A program made the position numbers and the translations under genes. A DNA stretch of 64,000 nucleotides from Bacillota bacterium. Its GTDB lineage: Bacteria; Bacillota; Clostridia; Christensenellales; CAG-314. Of this stretch, positions 29,624-38,443 are shown one piece after another. The stretch spans positions 1 to 64,000 of the forward strand of contig JAEWZT010000006.1 of NCBI GenBank assembly GCA_023458375.1, in the 5' to 3' direction. The notes below the pieces were generated by a model that worked only from the letters and a program-made list of their open reading frames with translations, made no database searches and had not been told where the DNA came from. Within the stretch, counting starts at the first letter, position 1; each line of letters opens with the position of its first letter.

Positions 29624-30394
29624 TTATGTATTATCCTTATGCGCCCAGCAAATGTCCATTTCGGCGTTTTCAAAGGTGGTGTGAGGCGAAAGCCGCTCGC
29701 TTGAAGTGTTTCCCTTTACGACAAAAGAATAGGGGCGCATGCCCAGCTTTAACATTTGGGTAATAATTTCGCAAGTTACTATTACGCCTAGGCGCCTTCC
29801 CCTATATTCGGGCAAAGTAAACAAAGGGCCTATTGAGCCGTTGTCGTGAATTAGGCACCAGCACACCATTTTGTCCCCCTCGTATGCCGCAACGGTCGGA
29901 TATTTGCGCGCGCATCGCCTTATTTCGGCAAGGGTGCCGTAGTATTGGTGATGCTCCACCACGCAGCCGTAATAAGCGGGTTTAATTTTCCCCAGTTTTA
30001 ACCCTTGTGGCAACGGAGGCGGGTTATACTGCTTGCCCGTGTAATAAAAAGTGGTGCAGGGTGAAAAAACCATCAAGCCGCAAAGCTCTTTATAGTAGTT
30101 GATAATGTCAATGGCGGTGCAGGAAAACCAGCATTTTTTGCCTTTGACAAATCTTTGGTAAACCTCGTCTAAAAAGGCTTTTTCTCTGCTGAAAAGCGTC
30201 AATTCTTTATGTCGGGGAAAATAGCACAGCACACCCTTAACGTTTTGGGGATTATCAACGTATATTAAATACTTGCTTGCGTATTCAATATATCCCAACA
30301 AACCGAACTGCCTGTTTTCAAGCAAAAAATCTTTGATTAAATTATAGTCTGTAATTTCTATCATATCTTTTCTTTTTTTATTAGTATTTGACAT
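29624..30394 (-). CDS. GNAT N-acetyltransferase, two-domain type
   Basis: The 256-residue protein has a divergent N-terminal half and a C-terminal GNAT acetyl-CoA domain. The phosphate-binding loop is YRGRRLGVIVT near 195-205, preceded by the beta-4 strand GSIGPLFTLPE and followed by a helix and FVVKGNTSSERL. The layout resembles FR47-like/glycine N-acyltransferase-like families rather than the small RimI-type GNAT. The substrate is unknown. The start is one of two possibilities: 30394, or an internal ATG at 30364; no strong ribosome-binding site favours either. It lies just downstream of alaS, 98 bp away. Confidence 0.75.
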   Translation of the reverse strand: MSNTNKKRKDMIEITDYNLIKDFLLENRQFGLLGYIEYASKYLIYVDNPQNVKGVLCYFPRHKELTLFSREKAFLDEVYQRFVKGKKCWFSCTAIDIINYYKELCGLMVFSPCTTFYYTGKQYNPPPLPQGLKLGKIKPAYYGCVVEHHQYYGTLAEIRRCARKYPTVAAYEGDKMVCWCLIHDNGSIGPLFTLPEYRGRRLGVIVTCEIITQMLKLGMRPYSFVVKGNTSSERLSPHTTFENAEMDICWAHKDNT

Positions 30395-30492
30395 AATCTT
30401 GCGGCACAGCTTAAAGATTATCTCTTAATGCCGCGCAAGATTTTAGCGGCAAAATTGCAGCGCTTGCGGAATGCGCGTTTTAATTGGCAATA

Positions 30493-32277
30493 CTATTCGC
30501 TTTTTAGCTCGCCCCTTATGCGCCTTACGCCGCTGCTGCTTGACTGTTCCTTTGTGATGAGGAATTTTCCCAGTTCGCCCGTGCTGTCGGCGTGGGGACC
30601 GCCGCAAATTTCCCTAGAAAAATCGCCCATAGAATATACTTTGACGACTTCGCCGTAGCGGTCGCCGAAAGTACCTATCGCCCCTCTTTTTTTGGCTTCC
30701 TCAACGCTCATTTCCTCAAAGGTAATTTTATAGTCCTTTTTAATGGCGTCGTTTACCATATCTTCCACTTTTTTTATTTCCTCTTCCGTAAGGGGTCTGT
30801 CAAAAGAAAAGTCAAAGCGAAGCCTTTCGGGGGTGATATTGCTTCCCCTTTGCTTTATGTCGGCGCCTAGCACGGCGCGCAAAGATTTGAGCAAAAGGTG
30901 CGTCGCCGTATGCAGCCGCGTCGTTTCAACGCCCGAATCGGCAAGACCCCCCTTAAAAGTGCCCTCTTCCGCCTTGCTTACCTCTTGGTGAATTTTAAAC
31001 CTGCTGTGATACCCTTCCGTGTCCACGCTAAAACCTTTTTCCTTGGCGTATTCAATGGTAAGTTCCAAAGGAAAACCGAAAGTATCGTAAAGCTTAAAGG
31101 CTACGCTGCCGGGAAGCACGCCGTCCTTAATAAAACCCAATACCTTATAAAACTCTTTTTCGCCCTGCGCCAGCGTGCGGAGAAACTTTTCCTCCTCTTT
31201 GTACAATTCCTCGGTTATACGGGTTTTATTTTCGGTAAGTTCGGGGTAAGCGTCTGTATAGTTTTCAATATAAAGCCCGGCAACCTGCGTAAGTCCGCCC
31301 TTTGCAATGCCTAAACCCTGCGCGTAACGCACCGCGCGCCTTATTAGGCGGCGCAAAATATACCCTTTGTCGGTGTTGCTTGGCGTAACGCCCATAACGT
31401 CGCCCATAATAAATACCGCAGTTCTTACGTGGTCGGCGATAATCCTCATTGCGCGCGTAGTTTCTTGGTCGGCGCCGTAGCTTTTGCCCGAAAGCTTTTC
31501 AATCAGCTGCACGGCGGGCAGAAAAGCGTCTATTTCGTAAACGGACTCAAAGCCGTTGAGAACGCGCACTACCCTTTCAAGCCCCATGCCCGTGTCCACG
31601 TTTTTTTGTTTTAAGGGAACATAACTGCCGTCGGCAAGCTTGTTAAACTGCATAAAGACGTTGTTCCAAATCTCCAAATATTTGCCGCAAGAACAGGCGG
31701 GGGAACAATTGCCGCAGCAAGGCTCTTTACCCGTGTCGTAAAAGATTTCAGTGTCGGGACCGCAAGGACCCGTTGTCCCAGCTATCCACCAGTTGTGTTT
31801 TTTGGGCAGATAAAAAATTCTGTCTTTGGCGATGCCGCAGTCAAGCCAAGCCTTTGCCGATTCCTCGTCGCGCTCGCAGTCGCCGTCCCCTTCAAATACA
31901 GTTACGGCAAGCTTATTTTTGTCAAGCCCCAGCCACTCTTTGCCCGTTAAAAACTCGTAGCTAAACTCAATTGATTGCTTTTTAAAATAGTCGCCCAGCG
32001 ACCAGTTGCCCAGCATTTCAAAAAAAGTGCAGTGGCTGCCGTCCCCCACTTCCTCAATGTCAACGGTTCTCACGCATTTTTGCACGTTGGCAAGGCGTGT
32101 TCCGCCGGGGTGTTTTTCGCCCAAAAGATAGGGAATAAGGGGGTGCATACCCGCCGTAGTAAACAGCACCGTAGGGTCGTTGTCGGGAATTAAGCTTGCG
32201 CTTTTTATAATGGTATGCCCTTTTGACTTAAAAAAATCTAAATAGATTTGCCTTAAAAATTTACTGCTGTATTTCAT
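30493..32277 (-). CDS. alaS: Alanyl-tRNA synthetase, short form lacking C-Ala
   Basis: This class II synthetase charges tRNA-Ala. The 594 residues hold the catalytic domain (motif 1 HTIIKSASLIPDNDPTVLFT, then DTGMGLERVVRVL), the tRNA-recognition domain and the SAD editing domain. Zinc/editing residues are present: HTATH at 456-460 and CGG-P-H at 558-562. The protein ends right after GVRRIRGEL, so the usual C-terminal oligomerisation domain (C-Ala/DHHA1) is missing; normal AlaRS has about 875 residues. There is no frameshift at the end: the stop is clean and the next gene is unrelated. A hairpin in the leader (32295-32322) may control expression. A separate C-Ala protein is not seen in the window. 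Confidence 0.93.
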   Translation of the reverse strand: MKYSSKFLRQIYLDFFKSKGHTIIKSASLIPDNDPTVLFTTAGMHPLIPYLLGEKHPGGTRLANVQKCVRTVDIEEVGDGSHCTFFEMLGNWSLGDYFKKQSIEFSYEFLTGKEWLGLDKNKLAVTVFEGDGDCERDEESAKAWLDCGIAKDRIFYLPKKHNWWIAGTTGPCGPDTEIFYDTGKEPCCGNCSPACSCGKYLEIWNNVFMQFNKLADGSYVPLKQKNVDTGMGLERVVRVLNGFESVYEIDAFLPAVQLIEKLSGKSYGADQETTRAMRIIADHVRTAVFIMGDVMGVTPSNTDKGYILRRLIRRAVRYAQGLGIAKGGLTQVAGLYIENYTDAYPELTENKTRITEELYKEEEKFLRTLAQGEKEFYKVLGFIKDGVLPGSVAFKLYDTFGFPLELTIEYAKEKGFSVDTEGYHSRFKIHQEVSKAEEGTFKGGLADSGVETTRLHTATHLLLKSLRAVLGADIKQRGSNITPERLRFDFSFDRPLTEEEIKKVEDMVNDAIKKDYKITFEEMSVEEAKKRGAIGTFGDRYGEVVKVYSMGDFSREICGGPHADSTGELGKFLITKEQSSSSGVRRIRGELKSE

Positions 32278-32772
32278 TTTTCACCTTTCACCTAAAAAGA
32301 CCGAACCCTTTTTCGGTCTTTAATTGTTTATTATTTAGTATTTCTTTGCAAACTTTCATTTTTTCGGCTTTGCTTTTCTCAACGGTTTTTGTTTTCTTTA
32401 AAGCGCGTTTGTCATTTCCTAAAACTTAATCCGACCGCCCCGCACAATAGGTCGCGGGTTGCTCATATGTTATCAATCTTAACGCGCGTATTAACAGGTG
32501 GCATAATTTCGCGGAAACATTTTATCATATAGTCTTAATCCGCATACAGCACAGCGCGAGTTTTTTTAAATGTCATTATGCTTGCCGCTTTTTGCCTCTA
32601 CCGCGTGTTTTTTTTGGGTTTCCTTAAAAACATTTGCGAAATTATTTTGACTTATTGATTAAAACTTCTAGATTTTAGCGGGTGCTTTTCTAATTCGCAT
32701 CAAGCGCCGTCTTTTGCAAATGTTTGCTTTGCGCATGCGTAACGCTTTTTCCGCTATTTTTTTAAAAGCTTT
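32278..32772. other. Possible alaS leader region
   Basis: No gene is seen. On the minus strand it contains a GACC-CCCGC/GCGGG-GGTC hairpin near 32437-32465. A terminator-like hairpin lies just before the alaS start. Neither a T-box core (GGTGGNACCGCG) nor another known riboswitch is recognised. Confidence 0.4.
32295..32322 (-). promoter_or_regulatory. Terminator-like hairpin in the alaS leader
   Basis: On the minus strand a perfect 10-bp stem AAAGACCGAA/TTCGGTCTTT is followed by TT, and lies about 18 nt upstream of the alaS start codon. The preceding gene ends almost 500 bp away, so this is likely an attenuator of alaS rather than a plain terminator. The sensing part is not recognised. Confidence 0.5.
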
Positions 32773-33759
32773 TTATCTTTCTATGTGCAACACTTTTTGG
32801 TCTTTTTTGCTTATCTTAAAGAAAAGCGAAAAGATATATGCTACAAACATATACGCCGCACACAAGTCAAAGAGCAAACCGACGGAAACTGCGCCCAGTC
32901 TGCTGTGTTTTAAAGTGCTGAACCAAACAAATATGTCGGCTAAAAAACTTGTGGAACCTTCCGCAATTTGCGCGCCGTATTGCACTAGGTTTGCGAAAGC
33001 CGCGGCAAACACCGTTATAAACATAACGGCAAGCAGCAGCCCCTTTGACCTTTTTGCCCGTCTGCCGCTTATTAACTGCACAAAGCCGCTGAAAAACTCA
33101 ACGACTACGGTTAAAAGCGTCAAGGCGAAAACGCCCAAAATCACCCAATCCCAAACAGAGGAGGAACTAACGACGGAACTGATGTTGTTTATTATGTTTA
33201 CTATGTATTTCCAGCCTGAAAAAGGCGAGCCGTTTATTTTAATAAAGCCAAAATCCAAACTTCCTACCGCTATAAAGGGGGGCATGAGTAAGAAATACGC
33301 CGCCGCCAGCGCCAAAACAATTGCAAAAAAGCCCGCCGCCCTTCCTTTTGACTTTCCGCCGCCTGCTTGCGCGACTTTAACTTTACCTTTTTGTGCCCTT
33401 TGCGCAATGGCTTGCTGTGCCAAAGAAGCGCTGGCAACTTTTGCGCTGTGCGCCCCGTTTTTTGGGAAAGCGCTGCCCGTAGTTGAAAAGGCGTAACCGC
33501 ATTTGTCGCAAATCGCGCTGTTGGCGTTTACGTTGTTGCTGCAACGGGGGCATATTTTTGTAGCCGTCCCGCCCACAAGCTTATTGCCGCAGGTTTTGCA
33601 GTAACTTGAACGTCCCGTATTTACCGTGTTGCACTTGCTGCAAACTACCGGCGTATCGGGCGATTTGAGTTGCGTGCCGCATTGAAAGCAAAACTTGGCA
33701 ACCATAGGGTTGGGGGTGTTGCATCTGGGGCATATATTAAAATTATTGAGGTTACTCAT
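32773..33759 (-). CDS. Zinc-ribbon membrane protein
   Basis: The start chosen at 33759 follows ACAGGGAGG and gives 328 residues; an earlier in-frame start lies inside the upstream gene's ending. Three N-terminal zinc ribbons (CPRCN.. CFQCG, CSKCN.. CKTCG, CPRCS.. CDKCG, about 10-90) are followed by an Ala/Lys-rich linker. Four membrane helices follow: AAGFFAIVLALAAAYFLL, WVILGVFALTLLTVVVEF, GLLLAVMFITVFAAAF and VGLLFDLCAAYMFVAYIF. The layout, zinc-ribbon head and membrane tail, is common in Clostridia but without a known role. It is 13 bp downstream of another zinc-ribbon gene and probably in one operon. Confidence 0.8.
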   Translation of the reverse strand: MSNLNNFNICPRCNTPNPMVAKFCFQCGTQLKSPDTPVVCSKCNTVNTGRSSYCKTCGNKLVGGTATKICPRCSNNVNANSAICDKCGYAFSTTGSAFPKNGAHSAKVASASLAQQAIAQRAQKGKVKVAQAGGGKSKGRAAGFFAIVLALAAAYFLLMPPFIAVGSLDFGFIKINGSPFSGWKYIVNIINNISSVVSSSSVWDWVILGVFALTLLTVVVEFFSGFVQLISGRRAKRSKGLLLAVMFITVFAAAFANLVQYGAQIAEGSTSFLADIFVWFSTLKHSRLGAVSVGLLFDLCAAYMFVAYIFSLFFKISKKDQKVLHIER

Positions 33760-33772
33760 AATTTCCTCCCTG

Positions 33773-34630
33773 TTATTTGGATAGTTTAACACCACATTTG
33801 GTGCAAAAGGCGCTGGTTTTTTCATTGAGATGACCGCATTTACAGCGGAAAAGTTCCTCTTCCGCCTTATCTTTTTTAGTAAAAGAATAGCGGCATCTGT
33901 TGCAGTATTCCGCGTCGTAGGCGTTTTCCGCCCCGCAAAGATAGCAGTATTTTTTATGTAAAAAGACCGCCAGTCTCATTCCGCATTTGACGCAAAACTT
34001 TTTGTTTAAGTCGTTTGCCGTTCCGCATTCGGGGCAAAGACGGCTTTTTTTGTTGGTGGAAGATTTGAGGACTGCAATAATCAGCCCGTCTTCTTCCTCG
34101 GCTTTTTGGTGTTCAATTAAAAACTCGTCAAAGTCCGCCCCTTCAAGAGAATAAAAGCAAAAGGTGCAGTTAACCGCCGACATTGCATTAATACCCTTGC
34201 AGTGAGGACATATTTTCTTTTTTGTAAGGCGCCCGTTAGCTTGACCCGTAACATCGCTGCCGCAGCGTATGCAAAACACGTCAGATTCGCTTAATGTCTG
34301 ACCGCACACCCCGCAGATAATCGCCTCTTCCCTCTGTTCTACCTCTTGTTTTTGTGGCTGTTCTTGGGGAAGCATAATTCCCCCGCCTGTTTCAGCTTGC
34401 TGAATTTTGGGCGAAAGGGTAGCGGGGTTAAAGCTTTGAGGCAGCGCGGCGCTTTCTTCCTTTAAAACCTCGCCGCAATTGGGACAAAAAACAGAGTTTG
34501 CGCCAATCTTTTGACGGCAGACGGAACACGTTATAACGGCGTTTTCCTCAAACTTTTTTTCGCCGCAGTTATTGCAAAACGCGCTGTCGTCGCTATTTAA
34601 TTCGCCGCATGACGCGCACTTTTTGGTCAT
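33773..34630 (-). CDS. Multi-zinc-ribbon protein
   Basis: The 285-residue protein is built of about seven CxxC-CxxC zinc ribbons: KCASCGEL and FCNNCGEKK, TCSVCRQ and FCPNCGE, ICGVCGQ and FCIRCGS, ICPHCK and CTFCFY, LCPECGT and FCVKCGM, YCYLCGA and YCNRCRY, RCKCGH and FCTKCGV. They are separated by short polar linkers, and there is no membrane helix. This is a scaffold-like, DZR-type zinc protein of unknown function. It is followed 13 bp later by a membrane protein with the same ribbons, so the two products probably work together. Confidence 0.8.
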   Translation of the reverse strand: MTKKCASCGELNSDDSAFCNNCGEKKFEENAVITCSVCRQKIGANSVFCPNCGEVLKEESAALPQSFNPATLSPKIQQAETGGGIMLPQEQPQKQEVEQREEAIICGVCGQTLSESDVFCIRCGSDVTGQANGRLTKKKICPHCKGINAMSAVNCTFCFYSLEGADFDEFLIEHQKAEEEDGLIIAVLKSSTNKKSRLCPECGTANDLNKKFCVKCGMRLAVFLHKKYCYLCGAENAYDAEYCNRCRYSFTKKDKAEEELFRCKCGHLNEKTSAFCTKCGVKLSK

Positions 34631-34687
34631 TCGTTCCTATTCCTTTTCATGTTAAATTATATATTTACAAAGCAGGGCTTGTCAATC

Positions 34688-36313
34688 TCATTTGTTGAAA
34701 TTGTCTTTTAGGGTTACAATTTGGTTAAAAACCATAACTTTGTCATTGCTGTCCCTGTCAACGGCGGCATAAAAGAGGCGCATAAACTGGAAAGATTGCC
34801 CAGCCTTTGCTTTTTTTACGCTCTCCTCTATATATATATCGCTTTCCGTCATACTTTTTTCGTTAAATCTTTGCAAAAGGTCTCCTTCGCCCTCGTTAAG
34901 CAGCTTGCCAAACGTCCTGAGCTTTGCCTTTACGCAACTGTTTACGCTTACCCATTGAATTACGCCCTTAACCTTAATTCCGCTTTGGTCGCTGCCGCTT
35001 TTGCTATCTTTTACAACGGAACAGTAAAGCGTTTCAGGGTTGCCGCTTTCGTCAAGCTCGTAGCTGTCGCAACGGATAATATAGGCGCCCTTTAAGCGGA
35101 CGTATCCGTTGGGTTTAAGCCTGTAATATTTTGGCGGGGGGTTTAGCTCAAAGTCGCTTCCGTCAATATACAGCGTATTTGAAAAAGAAACTTTGCGCGT
35201 TGAAACGCCTTCCGCATTGGGATTATTTTCGATTTCTACAAGCTCTTCCCCCTCATAGTTGATAAGCACCACCTTTAAGGGGTTGGAAACCGCCATAATC
35301 CTGTCGCAGGAAAGGTTAAGATGTTCCCTCACGCAACTTTCAAGGTATTCGTAGTCAACAACGCTGTTGGCTTTTGCCACCCCTATCCTGTCGCAAAAAT
35401 CCTTAATAGCGTCGGCGGGATAGCCTTTGCGCCTTATGCCGCACAGTGTGGGCAATCGCGGGTCGTCCCAGCCCATGACCTTTTTGTTGTCTACAAGCGC
35501 CTTTAAAAAGCGTTTGCTCATAATTGTGTCGGTAAGGTTAAGGCGGGCAAACTCTATTTGCTGAGGACGGCTTTTGTAAAGCGCGTGCCCGCAGTTATCT
35601 ATTACCCAGTCGTATAACGGACGGTGGTCTTCAAATTCCAAAGTGCAAATGGAGTGCGTTGTGCCCTCTAACGCGTCTTCTATGGGGTGGGCAAAGTCAT
35701 ACATGGGATAAATGCACCACTTGTCCCCCGTGTTGTGGTGGGACGCGTGAAGCACGCGGTAAATGACGGGGTCGCGCATATTTACATTGGGGGACGCCAT
35801 ATCTATTTTTGCCCTTAAAACCCTTTCGCCGTCGGCATATTTGCCCTCTTTCATCTCCAAAAACAGCCTTTTATTCTCTTCAATACTCCTGTTTCTGTAA
35901 GGGCTTAAACTGCCCCCCTGCGTCAAACTTCCCCGCGTGTTTTTTATTTCTTCGGCGGTTAAGTCGCATACGTAGGCAAGCCCTTTGTCAATCAGCTCCA
36001 TTGCGCAATCATACATCTGCGGGAAAAAGTCGGAGGCAAAATTTATGCCGTCCCACTCAAAGCCAAGCCACTTAATGTCCTCTTCTATGCTTTTAACAAA
36101 CTCCTCCCCCTCTTTTACGGGGTTGGTGTCGTCGTAGCGCAAGTAGCACTTGCCGCTGTATTTTGCTTTTATGCCGAAATTAATGCACAGCGACTTTGCG
36201 TGCCCTATATGCAAATAGCCGTTAGGCTCGGGAGGGAAACGCGTTTGTATATTTTTTACCTTGCCGCTTTCCAAGTCGTTTTCAATAATTTGTTCAATAA
36301 AATTCGTAGCCAT
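34688..36313 (-). CDS. glnS: Glutaminyl-tRNA synthetase
   Basis: GlnRS charges tRNA-Gln directly. The 541 residues include class I motif HIGH (35-38, in PPEPNGYLHIGHAKS) and a KMSKS-type loop read as IMSKR. The DDTNPVKE segment and the C-terminal two beta-barrels that bind the anticodon (LNPPPKYYRLKPNGYVRLK) are present. Many Firmicutes lack GlnRS and make Gln-tRNA by GatCAB, so its presence is notable. The ATG directly follows the dnaB stop codon (TAAATG), so the two genes are co-transcribed. Confidence 0.95.
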   Translation of the reverse strand: MATNFIEQIIENDLESGKVKNIQTRFPPEPNGYLHIGHAKSLCINFGIKAKYSGKCYLRYDDTNPVKEGEEFVKSIEEDIKWLGFEWDGINFASDFFPQMYDCAMELIDKGLAYVCDLTAEEIKNTRGSLTQGGSLSPYRNRSIEENKRLFLEMKEGKYADGERVLRAKIDMASPNVNMRDPVIYRVLHASHHNTGDKWCIYPMYDFAHPIEDALEGTTHSICTLEFEDHRPLYDWVIDNCGHALYKSRPQQIEFARLNLTDTIMSKRFLKALVDNKKVMGWDDPRLPTLCGIRRKGYPADAIKDFCDRIGVAKANSVVDYEYLESCVREHLNLSCDRIMAVSNPLKVVLINYEGEELVEIENNPNAEGVSTRKVSFSNTLYIDGSDFELNPPPKYYRLKPNGYVRLKGAYIIRCDSYELDESGNPETLYCSVVKDSKSGSDQSGIKVKGVIQWVSVNSCVKAKLRTFGKLLNEGEGDLLQRFNEKSMTESDIYIEESVKKAKAGQSFQFMRLFYAAVDRDSNDKVMVFNQIVTLKDNFNK

Positions 36314-37843
36314 TTAATATCCCAGTCCTCCAAGTTCCTCGTCGTCAACGGGCAGCATATCCTCAATGGGCGGTTCTTCCGAAGGAAGGGGAATATCTTC
36401 GCCGCCCCCGCCCGCGCTTTTCGCCTTTATTTTGCCTCCGCCTGTTTCAATAAGCCTCTTTGCGTCCTCTTCGTCGTTTACAAAGGTTACTATTTGAGGC
36501 AGCCATTTTACGGGTATGTCGTCAAGCGGTCCGTTACGGTGCTTTGCGATAATAATTTTCGCGTCCACTTCAAGCTCGTTTCTTTCCTCTTCTTCCACTT
36601 CGGGCTTATGTATAAAGATAACCATGTCGGCGTCTTGCTCAATGGCGCCCGATTCCCTCAAATCTGACAGCGCGGGCTCTTTGCCCTCTTTTTGCTTGCG
36701 CTTATCAGCCTCTCTTGAAAGCTGCGACAGCGCCAATACGGGCAGGCTTAGCTCCTTTGCCATAATCTTTAAGTTACGGCTTATTTCGCTTACTTCCCTT
36801 TGACGGCTTTCGGAGGGTCTGTTTTCGCCCATCGTCATAAGCTGCAAATAGTCAATTATAACCAAGTCAAGCCCGTGCCGCGCCTGTATGCGGCGGCATT
36901 TTGCCAAAATCTCGTTTGGCGTTGTGATAGAGGAATCGTCTATAAACACCGAAAGGGTGGAAAGGTAGTTTGTCGCGTCGTTTATCTTTACCCAGTCGTT
37001 TTCCGTTAAGTCGCCGCGCATGGCTTTGCTCATGTCTATGCCCGCGTAAGAACATATAAATCTTTGGGCAATTTCGGCAGAGGACATTTCCAAAGAAAAA
37101 ATAGCTATGCTCCTGCCCTCTTTGGCGGCGTTTTGCGCGATATTTAAAGCAAAAGAAGTTTTGCCCATGCCCGTTGTAGCCGCAAGTATAATGAGGTTGC
37201 CCTTTTGGAAACCTCTCGTCTTGCTGTCTAAGCGGCGGATACCCGAAGTTACGCCGGTATAGGCGCCCTTGTTTCTGTGCGCAGCGTCAAAACGTTTAAG
37301 CACTTCGCCTATGCTGTCGGAAATGCCCGTAATGGTTTTGCTCATTTTGCCGCGGTTTATATCGTAAACGTCCTTTTCGGCGTCTGCTATTAACTGCTCG
37401 TGGTTTTGCTCAACGTAGGCGCGCTCAATTATGCCCCCGCAGGTGCGTATAAGAGTGCGAAGCACAAAGTTTCTTTCAACTATATCAAAATATACTTTAT
37501 AACCCGCCCCGCTTATAACGCTGTCTTGAACTTTGGTAAGGTAGTCAAGCCCCCCTACCTGTGCCAAGGCGCTCATTCTTTCAAGCTCGTCAATAAGCGT
37601 AATCAAATCAATGGGCACGTTGCGCGACGCAAGGCTTTGCATTGCGGAAAATATCGTTTTGTGGGAGTTTAAATAAAAATGCTCCTGCGTCAGCCTGTTT
37701 AATATGTCAAGGGATAACTCAGCGTCCGTTAAAATACACCCCAAAAGGTTGGCTTCCGCCTCGCCGCTGTGCGGAAGGCTTCTTCCCTGCGCTATTTTGT
37801 CAACGGCGCCGACGCCTTGTCTGCTGTCTTTTTTTTGAGGCAT
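36314..37843 (-). CDS. dnaB: Replicative DNA helicase DnaB
   Basis: DnaB is the hexameric replicative helicase. The 509-residue reading starts at ATG 37843 behind GGAGGGG; a longer frame lacks a ribosome-binding site. It has the N-terminal domain (EAEANLLGCILTDAELSLDI), Walker A AATTGMGKTS (221-230), Walker B LVIIDYLQL and the SQLSREAD segment. The C-terminal motif GAIEQDADMVIFIHK is intact. The C-terminal tail is Glu/Pro-rich and lineage-specific. It is followed without a gap by glnS, an unusual pairing; the normal neighbour rplI is found 24 kb away. Confidence 0.96.
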   Translation of the reverse strand: MPQKKDSRQGVGAVDKIAQGRSLPHSGEAEANLLGCILTDAELSLDILNRLTQEHFYLNSHKTIFSAMQSLASRNVPIDLITLIDELERMSALAQVGGLDYLTKVQDSVISGAGYKVYFDIVERNFVLRTLIRTCGGIIERAYVEQNHEQLIADAEKDVYDINRGKMSKTITGISDSIGEVLKRFDAAHRNKGAYTGVTSGIRRLDSKTRGFQKGNLIILAATTGMGKTSFALNIAQNAAKEGRSIAIFSLEMSSAEIAQRFICSYAGIDMSKAMRGDLTENDWVKINDATNYLSTLSVFIDDSSITTPNEILAKCRRIQARHGLDLVIIDYLQLMTMGENRPSESRQREVSEISRNLKIMAKELSLPVLALSQLSREADKRKQKEGKEPALSDLRESGAIEQDADMVIFIHKPEVEEEERNELEVDAKIIIAKHRNGPLDDIPVKWLPQIVTFVNDEEDAKRLIETGGGKIKAKSAGGGGEDIPLPSEEPPIEDMLPVDDEELGGLGY

Positions 37844-38443
37844 TTTATCCCCTCCGACGGTAATTGTAAAGATTATTATACAACAAACGCCGTCAATATA
37901 CAAGCGTTATTTCAATTGAGGAAGGCAAAGCGAGTGCTTAAAACCCATTGATTTTTTTGAGGCGCAATAAGTTTTATTTGCGCTTTTTAAGAGTTCTCAA
38001 TTTGCGCGGCGGTTTTTGCGGGGGTTGGCAAGCGGTTTTTACCGCTGTTATACTTGCAATTATGGACGTTACTCATATTACCAAAATTGTTATAAAATAG
38101 CTTAAATTATACTAAGCTGTCTTGCAAAAATAGCGGAAAATAAACAAAGCGCGGCGAAAAAATTATGAAAAAACCTGTCTTATATTTTTGCTTTCATATA
38201 CTTTTTGAATTCATTGAGGCAAGCATAAAAATATGCTAGATACTGCGTCACAGTAAGTTCGCAAATAGAAAGCGCGTATGCCCTTTTAAAAACAAAACAT
38301 TTTTAGCCTTTACTTTGCTTAGGGCATTTTTTAAAATTTTTTTTGCTTCGGTTTTAAACTTAGCGGTTTGCATTAAAGTAAATGAATACCGCAGCTATTC
38401 TTAACGCTTTTTTATCTCTTAACATTATTTCATTAAAACCTTA
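37844..38443. other. Intergenic region with dnaB promoter
   Basis: The minus-strand dnaB promoter lies near 37875-37903. The rest is AT-rich; an AGCGGTTTTTACCGCT hairpin lies near 38031-38046. No gene is seen. Confidence 0.4.
37875..37903 (-). promoter_or_regulatory. dnaB-glnS promoter
   Basis: On the minus strand -35 TTGTAT (37898-37903), 17-bp spacer and perfect -10 TATAAT (37875-37880) lie about 35 bp upstream of the dnaB start. Confidence 0.75.
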
